The notes under the pieces were generated by a model. It worked only from the letters and a program-made list of their open reading frames with translations, searched no databases and was not told the origin of the DNA. Of a stretch of 64,000 nt of DNA, positions 18,096-26,154 are shown in pieces. The position numbers and the translations under genes are program-made. Numbering within the stretch: position 1 is the stretch's first letter; each line of letters opens with the position of its first letter. The DNA lies in the NCBI RefSeq assembly GCF_032681285.1, contig NZ_CP136336.1, forward strand, positions 3,645,001 to 3,709,000. Direction: 5' to 3'. The stretch is from Piscinibacter gummiphilus (GTDB taxonomy: Bacteria > Pseudomonadota > Gammaproteobacteria > Burkholderiales > Burkholderiaceae_C).

Positions 18096-19067
18096 ATGCA
18101 CCGCAGACATCTGATCGCCACCGCGCTCGCCCTGTCAGCCACATCCCCCTTCGCCTTCGCGCAGGCCTACCCCGCGAAGCCCGTGCGCCTGGTCGTGCCC
18201 TTCGCCCCCGGGGGCACCACCGACATCGTCGCCCGCGTGGTCTCGGAAAAGATCAACGCCGCCCTCGGGCAGACCATGATCGTGGAGAACAAGGCCGGCG
18301 GCGGCGGCTCCATCGGCGCCAACGAAGTCGCCAAATCTGCGCCCGACGGCTACACCCTCGGCATGGCCACCGTCTCCACCACGGCGGCCAACCCTGCGAT
18401 CAACCCCAAGATCCCGTACAACCCGATCACCGACTTCGCGCCGATCATCAACGTGGCCGCCACGCCCAACGTGATCGCGGTGCACCCGAGCTTCCCGGCG
18501 CGCGACTACAAGGGCTTCGTCGCCGAGCTGAAGAAGAACCCGGGCAAATATTCGTTCAGCAGCTCCGGCACCGGCGGCATCGGCCATCTGCAGATGGAGC
18601 TCTACAAGAACCTCTCGGGCACCTTCGTCACCCACATCCCGTACCGCGGCGCAGGCCCTGCCCTGAACGACACCGTGGCAGGCCAGGTGCCGATGATCTT
18701 CGACAACCTGCCTTCCGCACTGCCCTTCATCAAGGACGGCCGCCTGATCGCCATCGTGGTGGCAGCACCCACCCGCCTGAGCGTGCTGCCCGATGTGCCC
18801 ACCTTCAAGGAAGTGGGCCTGGAGCCGGTGAACCGCATGGCCTACTACGGCATCTACGGGCCCAAGGGACTGCCGAAGGACGTGATCGACAAGGTCCATG
18901 GCGCGGTGAAGAAGACGCTGGAAGACCCGACCGTGAAGAAGCGCATCGAAGACACCGGCTCGCTCATCGTGGCCAACACGCCCGAGCAGTTCAGCGCGCA
19001 GATCAAGGCCGAGTTCGAGGTCTACAAGAAGGTGGTCGCGCAGCAGAAGCTGACCCTCGACAATTGA
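18096..19067 (+). CDS. Bug/TctC-type tripartite tricarboxylate transporter receptor
   Basis: Periplasmic solute-binding protein of the Bug family, typical of Burkholderiales. 323 residues; signal peptide [28 protein letters not shown] lies five bases before the ATG, which supports the start over the long upstream frame. Diagnostic segments are [60 protein letters not shown] and [10 protein letters not shown]. No TctA/TctB membrane subunits are nearby, which is common for Bug receptors. Ligand unknown. xerD starts five bases after the stop. Confidence 0.93.
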   Translation: MHRRHLIATALALSATSPFAFAQAYPAKPVRLVVPFAPGGTTDIVARVVSEKINAALGQTMIVENKAGGGGSIGANEVAKSAPDGYTLGMATVSTTAANPAINPKIPYNPITDFAPIINVAATPNVIAVHPSFPARDYKGFVAELKKNPGKYSFSSSGTGGIGHLQMELYKNLSGTFVTHIPYRGAGPALNDTVAGQVPMIFDNLPSALPFIKDGRLIAIVVAAPTRLSVLPDVPTFKEVGLEPVNRMAYYGIYGPKGLPKDVIDKVHGAVKKTLEDPTVKKRIEDTGSLIVANTPEQFSAQIKAEFEVYKKVVAQQKLTLDN

Positions 19068-19071
19068 CGAC

Positions 19072-19977
19072 TTGACGCTCCCCGACGACAGCCAATCCTC
19101 GATCGACCGTTTCATCGATGCCTTGTGGATCGAGGATGGGCTGTCGGCCAACACGCTCGCCGCCTACCGCCGTGACCTGACGCTCTACGCGCAATGGCTG
19201 GCGAAGGCCCACGCCGGTGCGCCGATCAATGAAACCCGCGAGAGCCACCTGCGCGAGCACGCCATTGCGCAGCACGCCGCCAGCAAGGCCACCAGCGCCA
19301 ACCGCCGGCTGACCGTCTTCAAGCGCTACTTCCGCTGGGCCTTGCGCGAGCACCTCGTGCAAGCCGACCCGACGCTCAAGTTGCTCTCGGCCAAGCAGCC
19401 GCTGCGCGTGCCCAAGACGCTGAGCGAAGCGCAGGTCGAGGCCCTGCTCAAGGCGCCCGACGTCGACACCCCGCTCGGCCTGCGCGACCGCACCATGCTC
19501 GAGCTGATGTATGCGAGCGGCCTGCGCGTGAGCGAGCTCGTCACGCTGAAGAGCGTGCACCTGAGCCTGAATGAAGGCGTGCTGCGTGTCACCGGCAAGG
19601 GTGCGAAGGAGCGGCTCGTGCCCTTCGGCGAAGAGGCACATGCGTGGCTCACGCGCTACCTGGCCGAGGCGCGCGGTGACATCCTGCATGGCCAGGCGAG
19701 CGACGCACTTTTCGTCACCGGCCGCGGCGGCCCGATGACGCGGCAGATGTTCTGGCAGCTCATCAAGAAATACGCGCTGCAAGGCGACGTGCGCGTGCCG
19801 CTCTCGCCGCACACGCTGCGCCATGCGTTTGCCACGCACCTGCTCAACCACGGCGCCGACCTGCGCGCAGTGCAGATGCTGCTAGGCCACGCCGACATCT
19901 CCACCACCACCATCTACACCCACGTGGCACGAGAGCGGCTGAAGTCGCTGCACGCGACCCATCACCCGCGAGGCTAG
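19072..19977 (+). CDS. xerD: Tyrosine recombinase XerD
   Basis: Site-specific recombinase that resolves chromosome dimers at dif together with XerC. 301 residues from a TTG start five bases after the TctC stop. The N-terminal SAM-like core-binding domain spans about 8-95 ([20 protein letters not shown]). The catalytic domain holds Arg152 (GLRVSEL), Lys176, His247 and Arg250 ([10 protein letters not shown]), His273 (LGHADISTT) and the nucleophile Tyr282 (TTIYTHV). Length and the [10 protein letters not shown] signature fit XerD rather than a phage integrase. No phage genes lie nearby. Confidence 0.93.
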   Translation: MTLPDDSQSSIDRFIDALWIEDGLSANTLAAYRRDLTLYAQWLAKAHAGAPINETRESHLREHAIAQHAASKATSANRRLTVFKRYFRWALREHLVQADPTLKLLSAKQPLRVPKTLSEAQVEALLKAPDVDTPLGLRDRTMLELMYASGLRVSELVTLKSVHLSLNEGVLRVTGKGAKERLVPFGEEAHAWLTRYLAEARGDILHGQASDALFVTGRGGPMTRQMFWQLIKKYALQGDVRVPLSPHTLRHAFATHLLNHGADLRAVQMLLGHADISTTTIYTHVARERLKSLHATHHPRG

Positions 19978-20009
19978 GCCGGGCGGGCACGCCATGTTCC
20001 AATCCCGGC

Positions 20010-21272
20010 ATGGCCACCTTGAAGTTGAAGAAGACGCCGCCCGCCGGCCCCGCGAAGTCTGACCGCAGCCCGGTGCGCGGCACCACGTCGGCGGTGAAGA
20101 AGCGGCCGACGCTCGCCCAGGCGCAAGCCGAACGCGAAGCACGCGAGGCGCGCTACCAGGAGCAATTGCGGCTGCGCTATGGCGACCGCCCGCCCGCGTC
20201 GGCCAAGCGCCGTCCCGAACCCGAAAGCCTCGGCCGCCCGCCACGGCGTGACGAGCGCGCCCCGTTCGACCCCAACGCGCGCCAGCCGCGCGACGCCCGC
20301 CCACCGCGGCCCGAGCGACAGGAACGCCAGGAGCGCCGGCCGCTCCCGCCCGCCCGCCCCGTGAGCCCGAACCGCCAGGGCGGCAACACGGCCTTCGGCA
20401 AGCCCAACACCGCCTTCGGCGGGCCGGCTCGCCCGGCGCATCCCCACCAGGCGCCCAAGCGCCCGCCGATGCCGCGCCGCCGCGATCACGACGACGATGA
20501 CGACGACTTCCAGGCGCACACCGACACCCCGGGCTCCATGCGCCTGTCCAAGCGCATGAGCGAACTCGGCATCGCCTCGCGCCGCGAGGCCGACGAGTGG
20601 ATCCCCAAGGGCTGGGTGCGCGTCGACGGCAAGGTCGTCACCGAGCTCGGCTCGCGCGTGCTCCCCGGCCAGCTCATCAGCATCGAGGCCAAGGCGCGCG
20701 ATGCACAGGCGCTCAAGGTCACGGTGCTGCTGCACAAGCCCATCGGCTACGTGAGCGGCCAGGCCGAAGATGGCTACGAGCCCGCCTCGGTGCTGGTGAC
20801 GCCGCAGAACCAGTGGCGCGAAGACCGCTCGGGCATCCGCTTCCTGCCATCGCACCACCGTGGACTCGCCCCTGCCGGCCGGCTCGACATCGACTCCACC
20901 GGCCTGCTCGTGCTCACGCAAGATGGCCGCATCGCCAAGCAGCTCATCGGCGAAGACAGCGAGGTCGAGAAGGAGTACCTCGTGCGCGTGGAAAGCGTGA
21001 ACGGCGAGCCCTTGTCGCAGGAGAACCTCGCCTTGCTCAACCACGGCCTCGAACTCGACGGCGAGCCGCTCAAGCCCGCGCAGGTGGAGTGGGTCAACGA
21101 CGACCAGCTGCGCTTCGTGCTGCGCGAAGGCAAGAAACGGCAGATCCGCCGCATGTGCGAGGCGGTCGGCCTGAAGGTCATTGGCCTGAAACGCGTGCGC
21201 ATCGGCAACGTCATGCTGGGCGACCTGCCGCCTGGCGCGTGGCGCTACCTGCGCGGCAACGAGAAGTTCTGA
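20010..21272 (+). CDS. 23S rRNA pseudouridine synthase of the RsuA/RluB/RluF family with long basic N-terminal extension
   Basis: Isomerises a uridine to pseudouridine in 23S rRNA. At 420 residues it is much longer than E. coli RluB/RluF (about 290). Residues 1-165 are low complexity: Pro/Arg/Gln-rich with RQERQER-type stretches, two near-copies of [13 protein letters not shown] and an acidic run DHDDDDDDF. Then come an S4 RNA-binding domain ([20 protein letters not shown], about 173-235) and the synthase domain with [30 protein letters not shown] (catalytic Asp in GRLD) and [17 protein letters not shown]. RluF and RluB are both possible. A hairpin follows the stop. Confidence 0.9.
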   Translation: MATLKLKKTPPAGPAKSDRSPVRGTTSAVKKRPTLAQAQAEREAREARYQEQLRLRYGDRPPASAKRRPEPESLGRPPRRDERAPFDPNARQPRDARPPRPERQERQERRPLPPARPVSPNRQGGNTAFGKPNTAFGGPARPAHPHQAPKRPPMPRRRDHDDDDDDFQAHTDTPGSMRLSKRMSELGIASRREADEWIPKGWVRVDGKVVTELGSRVLPGQLISIEAKARDAQALKVTVLLHKPIGYVSGQAEDGYEPASVLVTPQNQWREDRSGIRFLPSHHRGLAPAGRLDIDSTGLLVLTQDGRIAKQLIGEDSEVEKEYLVRVESVNGEPLSQENLALLNHGLELDGEPLKPAQVEWVNDDQLRFVLREGKKRQIRRMCEAVGLKVIGLKRVRIGNVMLGDLPPGAWRYLRGNEKF

Positions 21273-21281
21273 CGTCGTTTC

Positions 21282-21300
21282 CCAGGGCGGAACGCCCTGG
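21282..21300 (+). terminator. Hairpin after the pseudouridine synthase gene
   Basis: CCAGGGCG (21282-21289) and CGCCCTGG (21293-21300) form a perfect 8-bp stem closing a GAA loop, nine bases after the stop. There is no T-run, so termination would be weak or factor-assisted. Confidence 0.5.
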
Positions 21301-21331
21301 CGTTAACACCGAGGAAATTGCAGGTCAACTT

Positions 21332-21362
21332 ACTTGTTGCGGTGTCAACAAGTTTCTAGACT
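21332..21362 (+). promoter_or_regulatory. TetR operator overlapping the regulator's promoter
   Basis: ACTTGTTG (21332-21339) and CAACAAGT (21346-21353) form a perfect 8-bp palindrome with 6 central bases. Within it TTGTTG (21334-21339) can serve as -35, followed 17 bases later by TAGACT (21357-21362) as -10. Transcription would start at about the ATG of the TetR gene (21369), giving a leaderless message; no ribosome site precedes that ATG. Repressor bound here would cover the -35 box. The assignment to this TetR is inference from position. Confidence 0.65.
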
Positions 21363-21368
21363 GGCCGC

Positions 21369-22004
21369 ATGCCCGCCGAGAAAACCGTCGACAGCCCGCC
21401 GCATCGCCGCACCCAGGCCGAGCGCGTCGCTGAGTCCGACACCCGCATGCTGCAGGCGGCCATGGGCCTCGTGGCCACCCGCGGTTATGCGCAGACCACG
21501 CTCGAGGCGATCGGCACCGAGTCGGGCTACAGCCGCGGTCTCGTCTCGCACCGCTGGGGCACGAAGGACAAGCTGCTCGAAGCGCTGGTCGACCGTGTGC
21601 TCGAAGACTTCCGCGTCGGCCTGCTCGAACGCCTGCGCGGCCTCACGGGCCTCGACGCCCTCTTCTGCGAGATCGACTGCTACCTCGAAGGCATGGACGA
21701 CCCGCCGCTGTCGTCACGCGCCTTCTTCGTGCTGATGCTCGAATCCATCGGCCCCGCCCCGCAGATTCGCGAACACTTCGCGCGCTTCAGCAAGAAGTGG
21801 CAGGCCTCGCTCGCGCGCACGATCGCCAAGGGCCAGCAGCTCGGCAGCATCCGCGCCGACGTGAAGCCGGCCGACGAAGCGCGCCTCCTGATCGCCACGC
21901 TGCGCGGCCTGCGCACGCAATCGATGCTCGACCCCGCGTCGAGCGACATCGCCCGCGACATCGCGGCGCTGAAAGCCACCCTCACGCAACGCCTTGCGCC
22001 ATGA
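21369..22004 (+). CDS. TetR family transcriptional regulator of the acyl-CoA operon
   Basis: A 211-residue repressor. The N-terminal HTH lies at about residues 20-65 (ESDTRMLQAAMGLVATRGYA, then TTLEAIGTESGYSRGLVSHR, the recognition region) and is followed by a helical ligand-binding domain with FFVLMLESIGPAPQ. The gene is first in a run of same-strand genes, and its TGA overlaps the next ATG. It probably controls itself and the downstream genes through the palindrome at 21332-21353. The inducer is likely an acyl-CoA or its precursor, by analogy with other catabolic TetR regulators. Confidence 0.9.
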   Translation: MPAEKTVDSPPHRRTQAERVAESDTRMLQAAMGLVATRGYAQTTLEAIGTESGYSRGLVSHRWGTKDKLLEALVDRVLEDFRVGLLERLRGLTGLDALFCEIDCYLEGMDDPPLSSRAFFVLMLESIGPAPQIREHFARFSKKWQASLARTIAKGQQLGSIRADVKPADEARLLIATLRGLRTQSMLDPASSDIARDIAALKATLTQRLAP

Positions 22005-22387
22005 CGACTTCCTCCCTGATGCCCGCCTGGGGTGTGGACCACCTGCCCACGCTGCTCGCGCACTGCCGCCAGTGCGGCACGTACACCTTCCCGTCGAACG
22101 CCTGGAGCTGCCGTGCGTGCGGCGCCGACACGCTCGACAAGGTGCCGATGCCGCAGACGCCCGTTCTGCGCAACTTCATCACCCTCCACGGCGACGTGGT
22201 GCCCGGTCTCACACCGCCAGTCGTGGTGGGCGAAGTCGAGATCGCCCCCGGCGTGGTGGAAGAAGCGCTGATCGCGGTCGACGATGAATCACGGCTCACG
22301 CTCGACATGCCGATGGAGGCCATCGGCGCCGACCCGGCGGACACGCAGCGCGGCCTGCGCTTCCGGCCGCTGGAGGCACAAGGATGA
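22001..22387 (+). CDS. DUF35 zinc-ribbon/OB-fold protein (thiolase partner)
   Basis: A 128-residue protein with a rubredoxin-like zinc ribbon (CRQCGTYTFPSNAWSCRACG, residues about 22-41) followed by an OB fold (LRNFITLHGDVVPGL to FRPLEAQG). DUF35 proteins form complexes with thiolase-like enzymes; known examples are the BbsA/BbsB thiolase and the steroid aldolase Ltp2 with ChsH2. The gene overlaps both neighbours (ATGA with tetR, ATGA with the thiolase-like gene). This tight coupling fits a stoichiometric complex with the next protein. It is not catalytic on its own as far as is known. Confidence 0.88.
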   Translation: MTTSSLMPAWGVDHLPTLLAHCRQCGTYTFPSNAWSCRACGADTLDKVPMPQTPVLRNFITLHGDVVPGLTPPVVVGEVEIAPGVVEEALIAVDDESRLTLDMPMEAIGADPADTQRGLRFRPLEAQG

Positions 22388-23532
22388 GCCGCCTGCTGCA
22401 GGAACGCGCCGTGCACGTGGTCGGCATCGGCATGCACCCGTACCAGTTCCCGAGCGAAACGCCGTACGTGCACCTGGGCCTCACCGCGATCCGCGAGGCG
22501 CTGAAGGACGCCGGCCTGCAATGGCCGCAGGTGCAGGCCGCCTTCGTCGGCACCGCCGCGATCGGCATGGCCGCGGGCCGGGTGATGCTGCGCCACCTCG
22601 GCTCCACCGGCCTCTCGGTCACGCAGGTCGAGAATGCCTCGGCCTCGGGTTCATCGGCCTTTCGCCTCGCCTGCCAGGCGGTGGCGAGCGGTGAACACGA
22701 GGTCGTGCTCGCGGTCGGTGTCGACAAGACCGGCCACGCACGGCGTGCGTCGGGCAGCGATGGCCTTTCGACGCTCAGCCCGACCAGCAACCTGCCGGTC
22801 GCGAAGTTCGCGCTACTTGCGCGCCGCTATCTGCGCGATGGCGAGCTCGACGTCGAAGCGCTGGCCCGCGTCGCGGTGAAGAACCACGGCAACGCGGCCC
22901 TCAACCCGTATGCACAGTTCCGCAAGCCGCGCACGCTCGAGCAGGTGCTGGCGTCGCCGAAAGTGGCCGGCGACCTCACGGTGCAGCAGTGCTGCCCGCG
23001 CGGCGAAGGTGCCGCCGCGGTGATCGTCGCCTCGGCGGCGGCGATGGCACGGCTGGGCCTCGCGCGAGCGCGCTCGCCGCGCGTGATCGCCTCGGTGTCG
23101 ACCAGCGAAAAGCTCGGCCGCGGCGACGTGCCGCCCATCGTCGACATGGTCCGCGAGTCTTCGCTGGCCGCGCTGGAACAGGCCGGCATCGGCGCGCGAG
23201 ACCTCGACATGGTCGAGCTGCACGACGCCTTCTCCATCGAGGAGATCGTCTACGGCGAAGCCATCGGCGTGTGCCAGACCGGCGAAGGCGCCCACGACCT
23301 CGCGCGCGGCGACACCGCCATCGGCGGGCGCTGTGCCGTGAACGCCTCGGGCGGCCTGATCGGCATGGGCCACCCCATCGGGCCCACCGGCGTGGGCCAG
23401 ATCGCCGAGATCACGCGCCAGATGCGCGGCGAAGCCACCGGCCGCCAGCACCCCGGCACGCGCCTCGCGATGGCGCACATGATCGGACTCGGCTCGGTCG
23501 CCATCGCCCACGTGCTGCAGAAGACAGATTGA
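22384..23532 (+). CDS. Thiolase-like / SCP2-type acyl-CoA enzyme lacking the nucleophilic Cys
   Basis: A 382-residue thiolase-fold protein of the SCPx/lipid-transfer group. The C-terminal signature NASGGLIGMGHPIGPTGVGQ with its active-site His is intact. The nucleophile segment reads VENASASGSSAF: Ser86 stands where thiolases have Cys (as in NNNCSTGSTA). The HDCFS-type motif reads HDAFSIEE, again without Cys. Classical Claisen cleavage through a Cys acyl intermediate is therefore unlikely. A retro-aldol or other C-C bond reaction, as in Ltp2-type aldolases that also need a DUF35 partner, is a better guess. The overlapping DUF35 gene supports this. Residue readings are direct; the function is inference. 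Confidence 0.85.
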   Translation: MSRLLQERAVHVVGIGMHPYQFPSETPYVHLGLTAIREALKDAGLQWPQVQAAFVGTAAIGMAAGRVMLRHLGSTGLSVTQVENASASGSSAFRLACQAVASGEHEVVLAVGVDKTGHARRASGSDGLSTLSPTSNLPVAKFALLARRYLRDGELDVEALARVAVKNHGNAALNPYAQFRKPRTLEQVLASPKVAGDLTVQQCCPRGEGAAAVIVASAAAMARLGLARARSPRVIASVSTSEKLGRGDVPPIVDMVRESSLAALEQAGIGARDLDMVELHDAFSIEEIVYGEAIGVCQTGEGAHDLARGDTAIGGRCAVNASGGLIGMGHPIGPTGVGQIAEITRQMRGEATGRQHPGTRLAMAHMIGLGSVAIAHVLQKTD

Positions 23533-23544
23533 AGGAGACCGCAG

Positions 23545-24336
23545 ATGAAGTTCGAGACCTTGCTGTATGAGGTGAAGGAGGGCGTGGCGGTCATCACGCT
23601 CAACCGCCCCGATCGCATGAATACGCTGGGCGGCACGATGAAGCCCGACCTGCAGGCGGCCATCCTCGACCTCGCCCGCCACGACGATTCGGTGCGCAGC
23701 GTGATCCTCACCGGCGTAGGCGACCGCGCCTTCTGCGCCGGCGCCGACATCAAGGAGCGCGCCGCCACGCAGACACACCCGGCCGACTACTACGTGAAGC
23801 AGAAGGCCACGCACCAGCTCTTCCGCAACATTGAGGAATTCGAGAAGCCCATCATCGCCGCCATCAACGGCGTGGCGCTCGGCGGTGGCCTGGAGCTGGC
23901 GCTGTGCTGCGACATTCGCATCGCCTCCAGCACCGCCCGCTTCGGCCTGCCCGAGGGAAAGATCGGCGTCATCCCCGCCGCCGGTGGCACGCAACGCCTG
24001 CCGCGTGTGGTGGGCGTGGGCGTGGCGAAGGAGCTGATCTTCACGAGCGAGATCATCGACGCGCAGCGGGCGCACGAGATCCGTCTCGTCAACCACGTGG
24101 TCGCGCCCGAGAAGCTGATGGACGCCGCCTTCGAGATGGCCGCCAAGATCGCCCGCAACGCGCCGCTCGCGTTGCGCTTCGCCAAGCAGTCGATCAACCT
24201 CGGCATCGAGGTCGGCATCGAGGCGGGCCTCGAATTCGAGCGCTACGCCGCGACGATGGTGGTTGACAGCGAAGACCGCAAGGAGGGCATGAAGTCCTTC
24301 GTCGAAAAACGCGCCCCGGTCTTCAAGGGCCGCTGA
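23545..24336 (+). CDS. Enoyl-CoA hydratase (crotonase family)
   Basis: A 263-residue crotonase-fold enzyme, probably hydrating a 2-enoyl-CoA to the 3-hydroxyacyl-CoA. The oxyanion-hole segments are GDRAFCAGADIKE and NGVALGGGLELALCCD. Both catalytic glutamates of classical hydratases are present, Glu117 in GGGLELAL and Glu137 in FGLPEGKIG. This favours a hydratase over an isomerase or other crotonase. AAGGTQRLPRVVG follows as usual. An AGGAG-type ribosome site (GAAGGAGACCGCAG) precedes the ATG. It is third of six catabolic genes on this strand. Confidence 0.93.
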   Translation: MKFETLLYEVKEGVAVITLNRPDRMNTLGGTMKPDLQAAILDLARHDDSVRSVILTGVGDRAFCAGADIKERAATQTHPADYYVKQKATHQLFRNIEEFEKPIIAAINGVALGGGLELALCCDIRIASSTARFGLPEGKIGVIPAAGGTQRLPRVVGVGVAKELIFTSEIIDAQRAHEIRLVNHVVAPEKLMDAAFEMAAKIARNAPLALRFAKQSINLGIEVGIEAGLEFERYAATMVVDSEDRKEGMKSFVEKRAPVFKGR

Positions 24337-24358
24337 ACTTCACCTCTCAGGAGACACC

Positions 24359-25171
24359 ATGGATCTGCATCTCAAGGGCAAGGTCGCCCTCGTCACGGGC
24401 GGCGGCCAGGGCGTGGGCCGCCGCATCTGCCTCGACCTCGCTGCCGAAGGCGCGCACGTGCTGGTCAACGACCTCTTCTCCGAGCGTGCCAACGCGGTGG
24501 CGAAGGAGATCAACGACGCAGGCGGCAAGGCCCGCGCCGCCGTGGCCGACATCACCGACGAAGCCGCGGTCGACAAGATGATCGCCGACGGTGTGGCCTC
24601 GTTCGGCACCATCGACATCCTCGTCAACAACGCCGGCATCATTCCCGAGCGGCGCGAGAAGGGCGGCATCCCGCCGAAGTTCCTGCAGACCGACCCGGCC
24701 GGCTGGAAAAAGATCGTCGACCTCAACGTCTACGGCATGCTGTATTGCTGCAAGGCGGTGCTGCCCGGCATGGTGGACAAGCGCGGCGGCAAGATCGTCT
24801 CGATCATGTCCGAGGCGGGCCGTGTCGGCGAAGCCAACCTCGCCGTCTACTCGGGGGCCAAGGCCGCCATCCTCGGCTTCTCGAAGGCCATCGCACAGGA
24901 GCACGGCAAGGACTGCATCAACGTCAACGTGATCGCGCTCGGCGCCGTCTCGCACGAAGGCATCAAGGACGGCGCCCTCGCCCCGAGCGCCACGCCCGAG
25001 AACAACGAGCGCCTGGCCAAGATGCTCAAGGCCTACCCGATCTCGCGCGGGCTCAACCGGCTGTGCAGGCCGGAAGACGTGTCGGGCATGGTCGCCTTTC
25101 TCGCGTCCGACCGCGCCGCCTTCATCACCGGGCAGAGCATCGGGGTGAGCGGCGGTTTCACGATGCTGTGA
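24359..25171 (+). CDS. Short-chain dehydrogenase/reductase (3-hydroxyacyl-CoA type likely)
   Basis: A 270-residue classical SDR. The NAD(P)-binding TGGGQGVGRRI motif is at residues 13-23, DIT at about residue 64, LVNNAGIIP at about 87-95, and the active-site YSGAK follows the serine region of SIMSEAGRVGEANLAV. It probably oxidises the 3-hydroxyacyl-CoA made by the hydratase upstream, or reduces a ketone on the same substrate. CAGGAGACACC lies before the ATG. The stop overlaps the next gene's GTG start as GTGA, which indicates translational coupling. Confidence 0.92.
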   Translation: MDLHLKGKVALVTGGGQGVGRRICLDLAAEGAHVLVNDLFSERANAVAKEINDAGGKARAAVADITDEAAVDKMIADGVASFGTIDILVNNAGIIPERREKGGIPPKFLQTDPAGWKKIVDLNVYGMLYCCKAVLPGMVDKRGGKIVSIMSEAGRVGEANLAVYSGAKAAILGFSKAIAQEHGKDCINVNVIALGAVSHEGIKDGALAPSATPENNERLAKMLKAYPISRGLNRLCRPEDVSGMVAFLASDRAAFITGQSIGVSGGFTML

Positions 25172-26154
25172 GCCTGCCCTTGTTGAAGACACGCATCACG
25201 GCGCTGTTCGGCATCCAGCACCCCATCCTCGCCGGTGGGCTCATGTGGCTGTCGGACGCGCGCTATGTGGCCGGCATCGTCAACGCGGGTGGCATGGGCT
25301 TCATCACGCCACGCTCGTTCGACACGCTCGATGCGTTCAGGGATCAGCTCAAGCTCTGTCGCGAGCTCACCCAAGGCAAACCCTTCGGCGTGAACCTCAC
25401 GCTCTCGTCGCGCAACGCCAACAACGAGATGGTGCCGCGCCACATCGAGATCGCGCTCGAAGAAGGTGTGCGCCATTTCGAGACCGTGGCCGCGCAGCCC
25501 GAGCCACTCTTCAAGGCCATCCATGACGGCGGTGGCATCGTCGTCCACAAGGCCTCGCGCATCCGCTACGCGCAGAAGGCCGAGGCGCTGGGTGCCGATG
25601 CGGTCTGCCTCGTCGGCATGGAAGCCGGTGGCCACCCGGGCATGAACGAGCTGCCGACCTTCGTGATGGGCGCCTACGCGGTCGAGCGGATCAAGATCCC
25701 GCTCGTCATCGGCAGTGGCCGGCAGATCGTGGCCGCACTCGCACTCGGCGCTGACGGCGTGGTGATGGGCACGCGCTTCCTCACCTGCCACGAGGTGTGG
25801 GCGCACGAGAACTACAAGAACCACCTGATCGGCTGCGACGAAGACGCCTCGACCACCGCCATGCGCAGCCTCAAGGACACCTGGCGCGTGCTCGCCAACG
25901 ACAACGCACGCACCGTGCAGGCGATGGAAGGCGCCGGGGCCCGCAGCTACCCCGAGTTCGGTGACCGCATCAAGGGCACCACCACGCGCGACCTCTGCTA
26001 CCGCGGGGGCGACGTGCAGCAGGGCATGGTCTCGATGGGGCCCTCCATCGGCTTCGCGACGAAGCGCGTATCGATCGCCGAGACGATGGCCACCCTGATG
26101 CTCGATGCCGCCGTCCACCTGAACCGATTGAAGACGCTGGAGACCGCCCCGTGA
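25168..26154 (+). CDS. Nitronate monooxygenase-like flavoprotein (NPD family)
   Basis: A 328-residue FMN-dependent TIM-barrel protein of the 2-nitropropane dioxygenase/nitronate monooxygenase family. It starts at the GTG overlapping the SDR stop. Visible are HPILAGGLMWLSDARYV, GGMGFITPRSF, the GMEAGGHPGM motif and the FMN phosphate site IGSGRQIVAALALGADGVVM. In acyl-CoA catabolic clusters such proteins may act as flavin-dependent oxidoreductases on enoyl-CoA or ketone intermediates rather than on nitronates; context favours that. It overlaps the next gene as GTGA. Confidence 0.88.
   Translation: MSLPLLKTRITALFGIQHPILAGGLMWLSDARYVAGIVNAGGMGFITPRSFDTLDAFRDQLKLCRELTQGKPFGVNLTLSSRNANNEMVPRHIEIALEEGVRHFETVAAQPEPLFKAIHDGGGIVVHKASRIRYAQKAEALGADAVCLVGMEAGGHPGMNELPTFVMGAYAVERIKIPLVIGSGRQIVAALALGADGVVMGTRFLTCHEVWAHENYKNHLIGCDEDASTTAMRSLKDTWRVLANDNARTVQAMEGAGARSYPEFGDRIKGTTTRDLCYRGGDVQQGMVSMGPSIGFATKRVSIAETMATLMLDAAVHLNRLKTLETAP

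Noticed and set aside
19072-19977. The tyrosine recombinase as an integrase marking a mobile island
   Set aside because: Length and motifs fit housekeeping XerD and no phage or island genes surround it.
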